Positions 1 through 5,764 of a stretch of DNA of 7,081 nt are shown here, in pieces. The notes under the pieces are model-generated. The model saw only the letters and a program-made list of their open reading frames with translations. It made no database searches and had not been told where the DNA came from. Every line of letters starts with the position of its first letter. Position 1 is the stretch's first letter. The translations under genes were made by a program, and so were the position numbers. Source of the stretch: Aquitalea sp. (lineage in GTDB: Bacteria; Pseudomonadota; Gammaproteobacteria; Burkholderiales; Chromobacteriaceae); the NCBI GenBank assembly GCA_019232735.1, contig JAFANL010000051.1, positions 1 through 7,081 on the forward strand. The letters run 5' to 3'.

Positions 1-305
1 ACCTGACACTCCTGCGGCAAGCCCTCCAGGCTGTCCTCCCGCACATACACCGTACGCATGCGCACCGCGCTGATCATCCGCACCTGGTGCCAGGTGGCAA
101 TCGGCAGCCAGATGCCACGGGTAGGCGGCACGATCCACTGCCCCAGCTCGGTGCTGACCACCATCACCCCTTCCACCGCATACAATAATTGCGCCGTCGG
201 GTGGGCATGGCGCGGCGTATCCTCGCCCGCCGGATAATCACGTGCCTTGGCCACCACCGGCGCGATACCGGTGTCGTACTGGTGTAGATGTTGATAATTA
301 CTCAT
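1..305 (-). CDS. AraC-family transcriptional regulator, N-terminal part (runs off the window edge)
   Basis: This is the 5' end of a gene; 101 codons are visible and the rest, with any DNA-binding domain, lies outside. The translation starts MSNYQHLHQYDTG and shows a cupin-like sensor domain: H33-A-H35 followed by QLLYAVEG, a 'WIVPPTRGIWLP' stretch near residues 57-68, then H73 and 'MRTVYVRE' (83-90). This pattern is typical of the ligand-binding half of AraC regulators of about 250-280 residues, many of which control an adjacent divergent MFS transporter. The C-terminal helix-turn-helix pair is inferred from the family, not seen. An in-frame ATG three codons upstream (complement of 312-314) is an alternative start. 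Neither start has a strong ribosome-binding site; a GAG lies 12 bases before the chosen one. The gene is divergent from fsr, which it probably regulates. Confidence 0.85.
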   Translation of the reverse strand, partial: MSNYQHLHQYDTGIAPVVAKARDYPAGEDTPRHAHPTAQLLYAVEGVMVVSTELGQWIVPPTRGIWLPIATWHQVRMISAVRMRTVYVREDSLEGLPQECQ

Positions 306-403
306 TGCTGTCATTTTCTCGAAGATGATCGCCCTTCATGCGCAGGACGGGCAGAGCACCCCTTGATAGCATGATGAACCCACCACAGCAAGACGACATC
401 ATC
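306..403. promoter_or_regulatory. Divergent intergenic region between the AraC-type regulator gene and fsr
   Basis: This region of about 100 bases must hold the promoters of both genes. On the minus strand, TTGCTG (386-391) and TATCAA (363-368) are separated by 17 bases. That is a plausible but weak sigma-70 promoter for the regulator, with a start near 356. I could not find a convincing -35/-10 pair for fsr, which would fit a promoter that needs an activator. No clear long palindrome is visible. Confidence 0.3.
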
Positions 404-1600
404 ATGACTAGCGCAAGCCAGGGCATGGCACCGCCCCAGGACACCCGTTTCCGGGTATTGGGTGCCATCAGCTTTACCCATTTTCTCAATGACATGCTGC
501 AATCGCTGATTCTGGCCATCTATCCGGTGCTGAAAGGCGGCTTTCATCTGAGCTTTTCCCAGATCGGCCTGATGACGCTGGTTTACCAGTGCACCGCCTC
601 GCTATTGCAGCCGCTGGTCGGCATGTATACCGACAAGCGCCCGCTGCCCTACTCGCTGGTATTCGGCATGGGCTCCACTCTGTGCGGCCTGTTGCTGCTG
701 TCGGTAGCGCCCAGCTACCCGATCCTGCTGGCCGCTGCCGCACTGGTCGGCACCGGCTCCTCCATTTTCCATCCGGAATCCTCGCGTGTGGCGCGCATGG
801 CTTCGGGTGGACGCCATGGTCTGGCACAGTCCTTATTCCAGGTCGGCGGCAATGCCGGTACCGCCACCGGCCCGCTGCTGGCAGCGCTGGTAGTATTTCC
901 CTACGGCCAGCCCAGCCTGGCCTGGTTCTCGCTGGCGGCCTTGCTGGGCATGCTGGTGCTGTGGCGCATCGGTCACTGGTATGCCCATCAGCAACGCACG
1001 GCCAAGGCGCACAAGGCCATCGCCCCCACCGGTCTGTCGCCACAACGCACGGCGTTCACGCTGGGCGTGCTGGTCCTGCTGGTCTTCTCCAAGTATTTCT
1101 ACCTCACCAGTATCACCAGCTATTTCACCTTTTACCTGATGCAGCACTTCGGGCTGGGGGTACAGGCAGCACAGTTGCACCTGTTCATTTTCCTGTTTGC
1201 CGTGGCGGCCGGTACCGTGCTGGGTGGGCCGATTGGCGATGCCATCGGTCGCAAGCGGGTGATCTGGTTCTCGATTCTGGGTGTGGCTCCCTTCACCCTG
1301 GCCCTGCCGCATGTGGACCTGTTCTGGACCAGCGTGCTGTCCTTCATCATCGGTTTCATCCTGGCCTCGGCCTTCTCTGCCATTCTGGTGTATGCGCAGG
1401 AGCTGGTACCGGGCAAGGTGGGCATGGTGTCCGGCCTGTTCTTTGGCTTTGCCTTCGGCATTGGTGGCATCGGTGCTGCGGTTCTGGGCAAAGTGGCCGA
1501 CCACTACGGCATCGAAACCGTCTATCAGCTGTGTGCCTTCCTGCCGCTGCTGGGGGTGATTACCGTGCTGTTGCCCGATCTGCACCGCAAGAAAGCCTGA
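404..1600 (+). CDS. fsr: Fsr, MFS efflux transporter (fosmidomycin resistance family)
   Basis: This is an inner-membrane drug:proton antiporter of the major facilitator superfamily. In E. coli, Fsr confers fosmidomycin resistance; the natural substrate is unclear. The 398-residue product (E. coli about 406) matches Fsr closely over its length: FLNDMLQSLILAIYP (27-41), VGTGSSIFHPESSRVARMASGG (115-136) and HGLAQSLFQVGGN. Two MFS motif-A loops are visible, GMYTDKR (73-79) and, in the second half, GGPIGDAIGRKR. Around a dozen hydrophobic segments are present, with a basic central loop rich in K, H and R. The start is uncertain. ATGs at 338, 371 and 374 are also in frame; 404 best matches the family's N-terminus, with only a weak AAGA ten bases upstream. 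The gene is divergent from the AraC-type regulator gene and is followed by its own terminator. Confidence 0.95.
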   Translation: MTSASQGMAPPQDTRFRVLGAISFTHFLNDMLQSLILAIYPVLKGGFHLSFSQIGLMTLVYQCTASLLQPLVGMYTDKRPLPYSLVFGMGSTLCGLLLLSVAPSYPILLAAAALVGTGSSIFHPESSRVARMASGGRHGLAQSLFQVGGNAGTATGPLLAALVVFPYGQPSLAWFSLAALLGMLVLWRIGHWYAHQQRTAKAHKAIAPTGLSPQRTAFTLGVLVLLVFSKYFYLTSITSYFTFYLMQHFGLGVQAAQLHLFIFLFAVAAGTVLGGPIGDAIGRKRVIWFSILGVAPFTLALPHVDLFWTSVLSFIIGFILASAFSAILVYAQELVPGKVGMVSGLFFGFAFGIGGIGAAVLGKVADHYGIETVYQLCAFLPLLGVITVLLPDLHRKKA

Positions 1601-1628
1601 GCCACACGGCACGTCGACAAACAACCCT

Positions 1629-1661
1629 CTCGCTTTCTGAAAGGAAAGCGAGGTTTCCTTC
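1629..1661 (+). terminator. Intrinsic terminator of fsr
   Basis: A perfect 9-bp stem, CTCGCTTTC (1629-1637) with GAAAGCGAG (1644-1652), encloses a 6-base loop. It is followed by GTTTCCTTCTT. It lies 29 bases after the fsr stop codon. Confidence 0.8.
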
Positions 1662-1666
1662 TTCAA

Positions 1667-1695
1667 TTGGCAAGGCAAGGGCGGGGGGATAGGGA
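1667..1695 (+). promoter_or_regulatory. Weak candidate promoter for the structured element downstream
   Basis: TTGGCA (1667-1672, five of six against TTGACA) and TAGGGA (1690-1695, a poor -10) are separated by 17 bases. The predicted start near 1702 falls a few bases before the outer inverted repeat at 1706. The position is suggestive, but the -10 box is weak. Confidence 0.25.
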
Positions 1696-1701
1696 ATAGA
1701 T

Positions 1702-1817
1702 GGAAAGGCTGCGGAATCAGTTACTTCATCGAAAGGCCCGGCTTTGCCGGGTCCAGTACAATCGCTCCAAATAACTTTGTCCGCAGCCTGAAAACCGGCC
1801 ATATTGGCCGGTTTTTT
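1702..1817 (+). ncRNA. Candidate small structured RNA (or compound terminator) between fsr and the lysozyme-inhibitor gene
   Basis: No protein gene covers this stretch. It holds a perfect 10-bp inverted repeat, AGGCTGCGGA (1706-1715) with TCCGCAGCCT (1780-1789). This encloses an inner hairpin GGCCCGGC-ttt-GCCGGGTCC (1734-1753, 8 bp with one G-T). One base after the outer stem the terminator hairpin begins, ending in T6. Closing stem, inner hairpin and terminator together are the usual layout of a bacterial small RNA of about 115 nt. I do not recognise a family: it lacks the SRP-RNA signature and is too short for 6S RNA. The repeats are symmetrical, so it could instead be tandem terminators of the converging minus-strand operon, or a small palindromic repeat element (GAA flanks both ends). 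Confidence 0.35.
1791..1817. terminator. Bidirectional intrinsic terminator
   Basis: A perfect 11-bp stem, AAAACCGGCCA (1791-1801) with TGGCCGGTTTT (1805-1815), has a 3-base loop. The run of T at 1812-1817 serves plus-strand transcripts. The A4 at 1791-1794 gives a shorter U-tract for minus-strand transcripts. The last T of the run is also part of the stop codon of the minus-strand lysozyme-inhibitor gene, so that operon ends directly in this hairpin. Confidence 0.85.
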
Positions 1818-2215
1818 CATGGAGCAGGCTGGGCGGGGCTGGGAGCCGCCAGCGGCTGGCAGTCGCGTGCCAGCGTGCGGCCGCCCCGGGTCAGCAATAC
1901 CGCCTGCTCGCCCTTGTTCCACCACACCAGCTGCTGGCTGGCATAGCGCGCGCCGCTGGCGCTGCTGACCCGTACCAGCCGGTAATGACGGCCATGCCAG
2001 CTGATGCGGATGGGTACCACATCTTCAACCTCAGCCTGTGGATATTCCACGCTGACCGCGCGCTGGGCCGCGCACTGGTAATCCACTTTCTGCATGACCG
2101 GCTGTGGTGCCACTGCGTTCGGCAGAGCGGGTGCCGCCTCGACGGGCGAGGCTTCCGGTGCAGCCAGCGCTGGCAGGGACAAGCAGCACAATGACAAGAC
2201 AGGCAGCAATCTCAT
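1817..2215 (-). CDS. Secreted MliC-family (C-type lysozyme inhibitor) protein
   Basis: The product is 132 residues and probably periplasmic. It has a Sec signal peptide (MRLLPVLSLCC..PALA, cleavage after about residue 18) and an Ala/Pro-rich linker to about residue 42. The MliC domain spans about 46-120 and starts at YQC. Diagnostic points are SASGARY (85-91) and WWNKGEQAVLL (98-108). S87 and K101 align with the Ser and Lys that known MliC proteins insert into the lysozyme active site. C48 and C119 could form the domain's disulphide. No lipobox precedes a cysteine, so it resembles soluble PliC more than membrane-anchored MliC. The start at 2215 is chosen because a strong AGGAGG lies 5 bases upstream and the signal peptide begins there; the open frame extends to 2299 without support. 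It overlaps the ampG stop by four bases (ATGA), implying translational coupling. Confidence 0.85.
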   Translation of the reverse strand: MRLLPVLSLCCLSLPALAAPEASPVEAAPALPNAVAPQPVMQKVDYQCAAQRAVSVEYPQAEVEDVVPIRISWHGRHYRLVRVSSASGARYASQQLVWWNKGEQAVLLTRGGRTLARDCQPLAAPSPAQPAP

Positions 2216-3492
2216 GAAACCTCCTGAGTGATGGCATCGCCGTTCCAGGGTGCCACTTTCAACAATAGCGCCATGCCAGGCAGGGCCAGCAAGGTGCACA
2301 GCAGGAAAAACACCATCCAGCCCACATCATTGACAAGATAACCGGTGGCTGCATTGGCCAAAGTACGTGGTACCGCGGACAGGCTGGTAAACAGGGCAAA
2401 CTGGGTAGCGGTATAAGCCGGGTGGGTGGTACGGGCGATAAAGGCAACAAAAGCCGCTGTGCCCAGGCCCACGCCCAGCGCCTCGAAACCGATGACCACC
2501 GCCAGCTGCGCCAGCTGGGTAGGGCCTATATGGTCAAAATGGCCATAGCTGGCCAGCCAGGCAAAACCCAGTATCGACAGCACCTGCACCACGCCAAACA
2601 GCCATAGCGCGCGATTGATGCCCAGCTTGAGCATCCACACCCCGCCCAGCAGGGCACCAATCACCGCGGGCCATAGCCCGGCATTCTTGGCCACCAGGCC
2701 GATCTCCGATTTGGCAAAGCCCATGTCCAGATAAAACGGCGTGGCCAGTGCCGTGGCCATGCTGTCACCCAGCTTGTACAGGAAGATGAAACCCAGAATG
2801 GTGGCCGCGCTTTGCCAGCCCTGGCGATGGATGAACTCGTGAAAGGGTTCCACCACGGCCTCACGCAAGCTCTTGGGGGGAGCGGTGGCCAGTCGCGGCT
2901 CGGACACCAGCAGGGTCATGCTCAGCCCCGGCAGCATGAATAGCGCCGTGATGAAGAACACATTCTGCCAGCTGGTATGGTCGGCCAGAATCAGCGACAG
3001 CGAGCCCGGCACCAAGCCGGCCAGCCGGTAGGCATTGATATGGATGGAGTTGCCCAAGCCCAGCTCGGCTTCCGGCAGCAGCTCGCGACGGTAGGCATCC
3101 AGCACGATGTCCTGACTGGCCGAGAAAAAAGCCACCACCGCTGCCAGCGCGGCAATCTGCTGTAACTGCATGGCAGGATTGAACAAGCCGAACAGCGCCA
3201 TGCTGATCAGCAAGGCCAACTGGCTGAGCAGCATCCAGCCACGGCGGCGTCCCAACAGCGGTGGCACAAAGCGGTCCAGCAGCGGCGACCAGAGGAATTT
3301 CCAGGTATAAGGCAGGCCGATCAGGGCAAACAGGCCGATGGCCTTGAGATCGACCCCTTCGCTGCGCAACCAGGCCGGCAGCAGGTTGATCAGCAGGTAG
3401 AGCGGCAGGCCGGAGGCAAAACCGGTGAAGATGCAGATCAGCATGCGGCGCGACAAAATGGCCTCGCGCCAGTGGACGGGAGCTTGTGTCAT
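2212..3492 (-). CDS. ampG: AmpG, muropeptide permease
   Basis: This is an inner-membrane MFS permease that imports GlcNAc-1,6-anhydro-MurNAc (peptides) from the periplasm for peptidoglycan recycling. In many Gram-negatives this supply also feeds AmpR-controlled beta-lactamase induction. The 426-residue product matches AmpG throughout: FASGLPL (25-31), KFLWSPLLDRF (65-75), GRRRGW (81-86), SASQDIVLDAYRRELLP (124-140), LYKLGD in the middle and ATQFALFTSLSAV near the C-terminus. About 12 hydrophobic segments are visible. It is shorter than E. coli AmpG (491 residues), apparently lacking its C-terminal extra membrane segments. The start at 3492 has AAGGA 3 bases upstream. It lies 79 bases after metW, with a terminator between. 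No clear promoter is visible in the 38 bases between that terminator and the start, so transcription may come from read-through or from a promoter inside metW. Confidence 0.93.
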   Translation of the reverse strand: MTQAPVHWREAILSRRMLICIFTGFASGLPLYLLINLLPAWLRSEGVDLKAIGLFALIGLPYTWKFLWSPLLDRFVPPLLGRRRGWMLLSQLALLISMALFGLFNPAMQLQQIAALAAVVAFFSASQDIVLDAYRRELLPEAELGLGNSIHINAYRLAGLVPGSLSLILADHTSWQNVFFITALFMLPGLSMTLLVSEPRLATAPPKSLREAVVEPFHEFIHRQGWQSAATILGFIFLYKLGDSMATALATPFYLDMGFAKSEIGLVAKNAGLWPAVIGALLGGVWMLKLGINRALWLFGVVQVLSILGFAWLASYGHFDHIGPTQLAQLAVVIGFEALGVGLGTAAFVAFIARTTHPAYTATQFALFTSLSAVPRTLANAATGYLVNDVGWMVFFLLCTLLALPGMALLLKVAPWNGDAITQEVS

Positions 3493-3530
3493 GGATCCTT
3501 GTGGCCGAGGCCATCAATGCAAACAACAAT

Positions 3531-3554
3531 GAAAAAGGCGGCCACGGCCGCCTT
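3531..3554 (-). terminator. Intrinsic terminator of metXW
   Basis: Read on the minus strand, an AAGGCGGC..GCCGCCTT stem (8 bp, tetraloop) runs into five T (complement of 3532-3536). It lies 17 bases after the metW stop and separates metXW from ampG. Confidence 0.8.
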
Positions 3555-3571
3555 GATGTCAGGGAACAGCA

Positions 3572-4171
3572 TCAGCCCTGCCGCGCCACCCGGTAAAACG
3601 CCAGGCTGCCGCGCAGATTGGGCAGGAAGTGAATGCGTTTTTCCTCGTTCATCACCACCCGTTCCAGCACCCGGATACCGTTCTTGACGCACAGCGCTTC
3701 AAAATCCCCCAGCATGCACCAGTGGATATTGGGCGTGTTGTACCACTGGTAGGGGATGGTTTCGGATACCGGCATGTGGCCCTGCAGGATCTGCCAGCGG
3801 TTTTCCCAATAGCCGAAATTGGGGAAGGTGACGATGGCCTCACGGCCGACACGCAGCATTTCCACCAGAATCTGCTCGGTATTGTGCATGGCCTGGATGG
3901 TCTGCGACAACACCACATGGTCAAAACGCTGGTTTTCGAATTCGGCCAGACCGGTTTCCAGGTTGCCCTGAATGGCATTGACGCCGGCTTCCACACAGCG
4001 CACCACATTGTTGACGTCAAAATCCACGCCATAACCACGCGTAGCCTTGTGGCGGTTGAGCCAGGACAGCAGGGCGCCGTCGCCGCAGCCCAGGTCCAGC
4101 ACCCGGCTGGAGGGTGCCACCCAGTCAGCAATCAGTTGCAGGTCGGCCCTTAGGGTTTGCGTTGCCTTCAT
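3572..4171 (-). CDS. metW: MetW, methionine biosynthesis protein (SAM-methyltransferase fold)
   Basis: The 199-residue product has a class I methyltransferase fold. It shows the SAM-binding glycine motif VLDLGCGDG (24-32), the acidic residue D50 in YGVDFD, and the MetW-type stretches QGNLETGL (68-75), VLSQTIQAMHN (87-97) and VTFPNFGYWENRWQ (114-127). Length and motifs are full and unbroken. MetW is known almost only as the partner of MetX in bacteria where MetX makes O-succinyl- or O-acetyl-homoserine; it is thought to support MetX rather than to methylate a known substrate. The start overlaps the metX stop by four bases (ATGA), and a strong GAGGAGGTG lies just upstream inside metX, so the two are translationally coupled. 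A terminator follows. Confidence 0.96.
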   Translation of the reverse strand: MKATQTLRADLQLIADWVAPSSRVLDLGCGDGALLSWLNRHKATRGYGVDFDVNNVVRCVEAGVNAIQGNLETGLAEFENQRFDHVVLSQTIQAMHNTEQILVEMLRVGREAIVTFPNFGYWENRWQILQGHMPVSETIPYQWYNTPNIHWCMLGDFEALCVKNGIRVLERVVMNEEKRIHFLPNLRGSLAFYRVARQG

Positions 4172-5310
4172 GCTTGCACCTCCTCGGCCACGCGGTTCAG
4201 GTAGGCGCGCATCAGATTGACATAGGGTTCGTCCAGCATCAGGAAGGCATCGTGGCCGTGTACCGACTCGATTTCGCCGTACACCACTTCCTTGTCCGCC
4301 GCCACCAGCGCCTTGACGATCTCACGCGAGCGCTCCGGCGAGAATCGCCAGTCCGAGGTAAAGCTGGCCACCATGAAGCGGGCGCTGGCTTTTCTCAGTG
4401 CCGCCACCAGCTTGTCGTCCATTTCCTTGGCCGGATCGAAATAATCCAGCGCCTTGGTCATCAGCAGATAGGTATTGGCGTCGAAATAATCGGAGAACTT
4501 GTCGCCCTGGTAGCGCAGGTAGGACTCGATCTCGAACTCCACCTCGTAGCCGAACTGGTAGTCGCCGCTTTTGAGCATGCGCCCGAATTTCTCGCCCATG
4601 CCGTCATCGGACAGATAGGTGATATGCCCCAGCATGCGCGCCAGCCGCAGGCCGCGGCGCGGGATGGCATCCTGGGCGTAAAAATCGCCGCCGTGGAAAT
4701 CCGGATCGGTGATGATGGCCTGGCGGGCTACATCATTGAAGGCAATGTTCTGCGCCGACAACTTGGGCGCAGAGGCAATCACCAGCGCATGCGCCACCCG
4801 CTCCGGGTAGTCGATGCTCCATTGCAGGGCCTGCATGCCGCCCAGGCTGCCGCCAATCACCGCCGCCCAGCGGTCTATGCCCAAGCGGTCGGCCAGTCGT
4901 GCTTGCGCCGTTACCCAGTCCGGCACCGTCATCACCGGGAAGGAGGATCCCCAGGGCTGGCCGGTGGCCGGGTTGATGGAAGAGGGACCGGTACTGCCGT
5001 GGCAGCCACCCAGATTGTTCAGGCCCACCACGAAAAAGCGGTCGGTATCAATGGGCTTGCCGGGACCTACCATATTGTCCCACCAGCCTGCCGCCTTGTC
5101 CGTGGCCGCATAGCGCCCCGCCACATGATGATGGCCGGACAGCGCGTGGCAGATCAGGATGGCATTGCTGCGCGCGGCATTGAGCGTGCCGTAGGTTTCA
5201 AAACACAGTTGGTAGGCAGGCAGCACGGCACCGCTGGCCAGATGCAGCGGGGTATCGAACTCCGCTGTCTGCGCCTGCACGATGCCGACAGACCGTGTCA
5301 GATCGGACAT
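4168..5310 (-). CDS. metX: MetX, homoserine O-acyltransferase (probably O-succinyltransferase)
   Basis: This cytoplasmic enzyme transfers an acyl group from succinyl-CoA or acetyl-CoA to L-homoserine, the committed step to methionine. The 380-residue alpha/beta-hydrolase shows the nucleophile motif GGSLGGMQ with S155, D320 in SFTSDWRF and H353 in HGHDAFL as catalytic triad, plus the oxyanion-side ALSGHHH (56-62) and NNLGGCHGSTGPSSI (98-112). MetX proteins paired with metW in Proteobacteria have often proved to be succinyltransferases despite the common 'acetyltransferase' label. Succinyl preference is therefore inferred from context, not read from a decisive residue. The start at 5310 matches family N-termini. 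Its ribosome-binding site is unusual: AGAGG lies 11 bases upstream, separated by a U6 run, inside a structured leader. It is first in the metXW operon. Confidence 0.95.
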   Translation of the reverse strand: MSDLTRSVGIVQAQTAEFDTPLHLASGAVLPAYQLCFETYGTLNAARSNAILICHALSGHHHVAGRYAATDKAAGWWDNMVGPGKPIDTDRFFVVGLNNLGGCHGSTGPSSINPATGQPWGSSFPVMTVPDWVTAQARLADRLGIDRWAAVIGGSLGGMQALQWSIDYPERVAHALVIASAPKLSAQNIAFNDVARQAIITDPDFHGGDFYAQDAIPRRGLRLARMLGHITYLSDDGMGEKFGRMLKSGDYQFGYEVEFEIESYLRYQGDKFSDYFDANTYLLMTKALDYFDPAKEMDDKLVAALRKASARFMVASFTSDWRFSPERSREIVKALVAADKEVVYGEIESVHGHDAFLMLDEPYVNLMRAYLNRVAEEVQA

Positions 5311-5410
5311 AACAAAAAAGGCCTCTAATGATTATTGCCCCGCCGGCGGCCTTGCCGGCCATTCTCGGTGCGGAGCCTCCTGTAGGCTACGGCTGCTATC
5401 ATCGCCTGTC
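5311..5410 (-). promoter_or_regulatory. Structured 5' leader of metX with possible pseudoknot over the ribosome-binding site
   Basis: From the predicted start near 5410 there are about 100 untranslated bases. Read on the minus strand, hairpin 1 has AGCCT-acagg-AGGCT (5388-5374) plus an outer CG/CG pair across one mismatch. Hairpin 2 has GCCGGC paired with GCCGGC (5359-5354 with 5347-5342), and its six-base loop is AAGGCC. That loop is exactly complementary to GGCCTT (5323-5318), which overlaps the Shine-Dalgarno AGAGG (5326-5322) and runs into U6. Loop pairing would form an H-type pseudoknot hiding the ribosome-binding site. It does not match the SAM-I, SAM-II or SAH riboswitch consensus as I know them. 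A chance match in GC-rich DNA is possible. Confidence 0.35.
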
Positions 5411-5416
5411 TGGCCG

Positions 5417-5445
5417 ATTATATCCATAGCCTTGCTTGCTCCCAC
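5417..5445 (-). promoter_or_regulatory. Candidate metX promoter
   Basis: On the minus strand there is a perfect TATAAT -10 box (5422-5417). The hexamer 17 bases upstream, GTGGGA (5445-5440), is a poor -35. A consensus -10 with a poor -35 would fit an activator-dependent promoter. No MetR-type TGAA-N5-TTCA site is visible. Confidence 0.5.
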
Positions 5446-5464
5446 GGGGCCGGCACCGCATAAT
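5436..5464 (+). promoter_or_regulatory. Candidate promoter for the small membrane protein gene and yhcC
   Basis: TTGCTC (5436-5441) and CATAAT (5459-5464, five of six to consensus) are separated by 17 bases. Transcription would start near 5471, about 23 bases before the ATG at 5494. Its -35 overlaps the -35 of the divergent metX promoter, so polymerase binding at the two could be mutually exclusive. Confidence 0.4.
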
Positions 5465-5493
5465 CAGCCCGGTTTTCCTGCCATTTTCCCGTC

Positions 5494-5676
5494 ATGATTG
5501 GTCGCCTGTTCCGCCTGTTGCTGCTGTTTGCCGTGCTCTATGCCATCGTCCGCTGGCTGCTGGACCGGCGTCAGCGGGCAAACCTGCGCGAATTCGTCAG
5601 CACCCTGGCCACGGCCTTGCTGGCCGCCTCGGCCATCTTTGTGCTGCTGTACTGGCTGGGCTTTCATCAGCTCTAG
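5494..5676 (+). CDS. Small two-helix membrane protein of unknown function
   Basis: The product is 60 residues and I do not recognise its family. It has two hydrophobic helices (about 8-23 and 38-57) joined by a basic loop, DRRQRANLR (24-32). By the positive-inside rule this places the loop in the cytoplasm and both ends in the periplasm. Hydrophobic positions use codons typical of the neighbours (CTG, GTG, GCC), and the frame is open from a plausible promoter to a TAG stop. Against it, no Shine-Dalgarno is visible; the bases before the ATG are pyrimidine-rich. It lies 88 bases upstream of yhcC on the same strand and is probably cotranscribed. No function can be assigned. Confidence 0.6.
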   Translation: MIGRLFRLLLLFAVLYAIVRWLLDRRQRANLREFVSTLATALLAASAIFVLLYWLGFHQL

Positions 5677-5689
5677 CCGTGCAAGCCTT

Positions 5690-5750
5690 GATATGGCACA
5701 GAGCCATGTCGGTGCAAACTGCCTAAGCTGTGGGCTTTTCTGCCTGCACC
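5690..5750 (+). other. Tandem hairpins in the spacer before yhcC
   Basis: Two abutting inverted repeats fill the spacer. The first is GATATGGC-acaga-GCCATGTC (5690-5710, 8 bp with one G-T). It is followed without a gap by GGTGCA (5711-5716) paired with TGCACC (5745-5750), which encloses a small AAGC/GCTT hairpin (5725-5737). There is no strong U-tract, apart from a short TTTTC after the inner hairpin, so this is not a convincing terminator. It could set mRNA stability or yhcC translation. Confidence 0.4.
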
Positions 5751-5764
5751 CAGCCGTTAGCACC

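Noticed and set aside
589..1692. A 367-codon plus-strand frame and a 281-codon minus-strand frame (833-1678) within fsr
   Set aside because: Both lie inside fsr in other frames and have low-complexity composition. The fsr frame has clear end-to-end family similarity.
2216..2299. N-terminal extension of the lysozyme-inhibitor gene to an ATG at 2299
   Set aside because: The extra 28 residues would overlap ampG, have no ribosome-binding site and bury the signal peptide. The ATG at 2215 has AGGAGG at the right distance.
4114..5328. A 404-codon open frame on the plus strand, antisense to metX
   Set aside because: It mirrors metX almost end to end. Its product is rich in H, R, Q and G with no recognisable domain, as expected from the reverse of a GC-rich gene, while the minus-strand MetX is unmistakable.
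5314..5353. AAGGCC..GGCCTTTTTT in the metX leader as a simple transcription terminator
   Set aside because: The stem would be 6 bp with a 24-base intervening stretch containing no other strong pairing, weaker than the other terminators here; the loop-pairing model explains the match better. It remains a fallback.
5311..5410. A known SAM-I, SAM-II or SAH riboswitch in the metX leader
   Set aside because: The conserved core sequences of these classes, as I remember them, are not present; only an unclassified structure can be claimed.
5498..5764. Upstream extension of the radical SAM gene, including a Cys-rich CLSCGLFC stretch
   Set aside because: It overlaps the small membrane protein gene in another frame and then runs through the hairpin spacer. 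Family members begin at the position matching the ATG at 5765.
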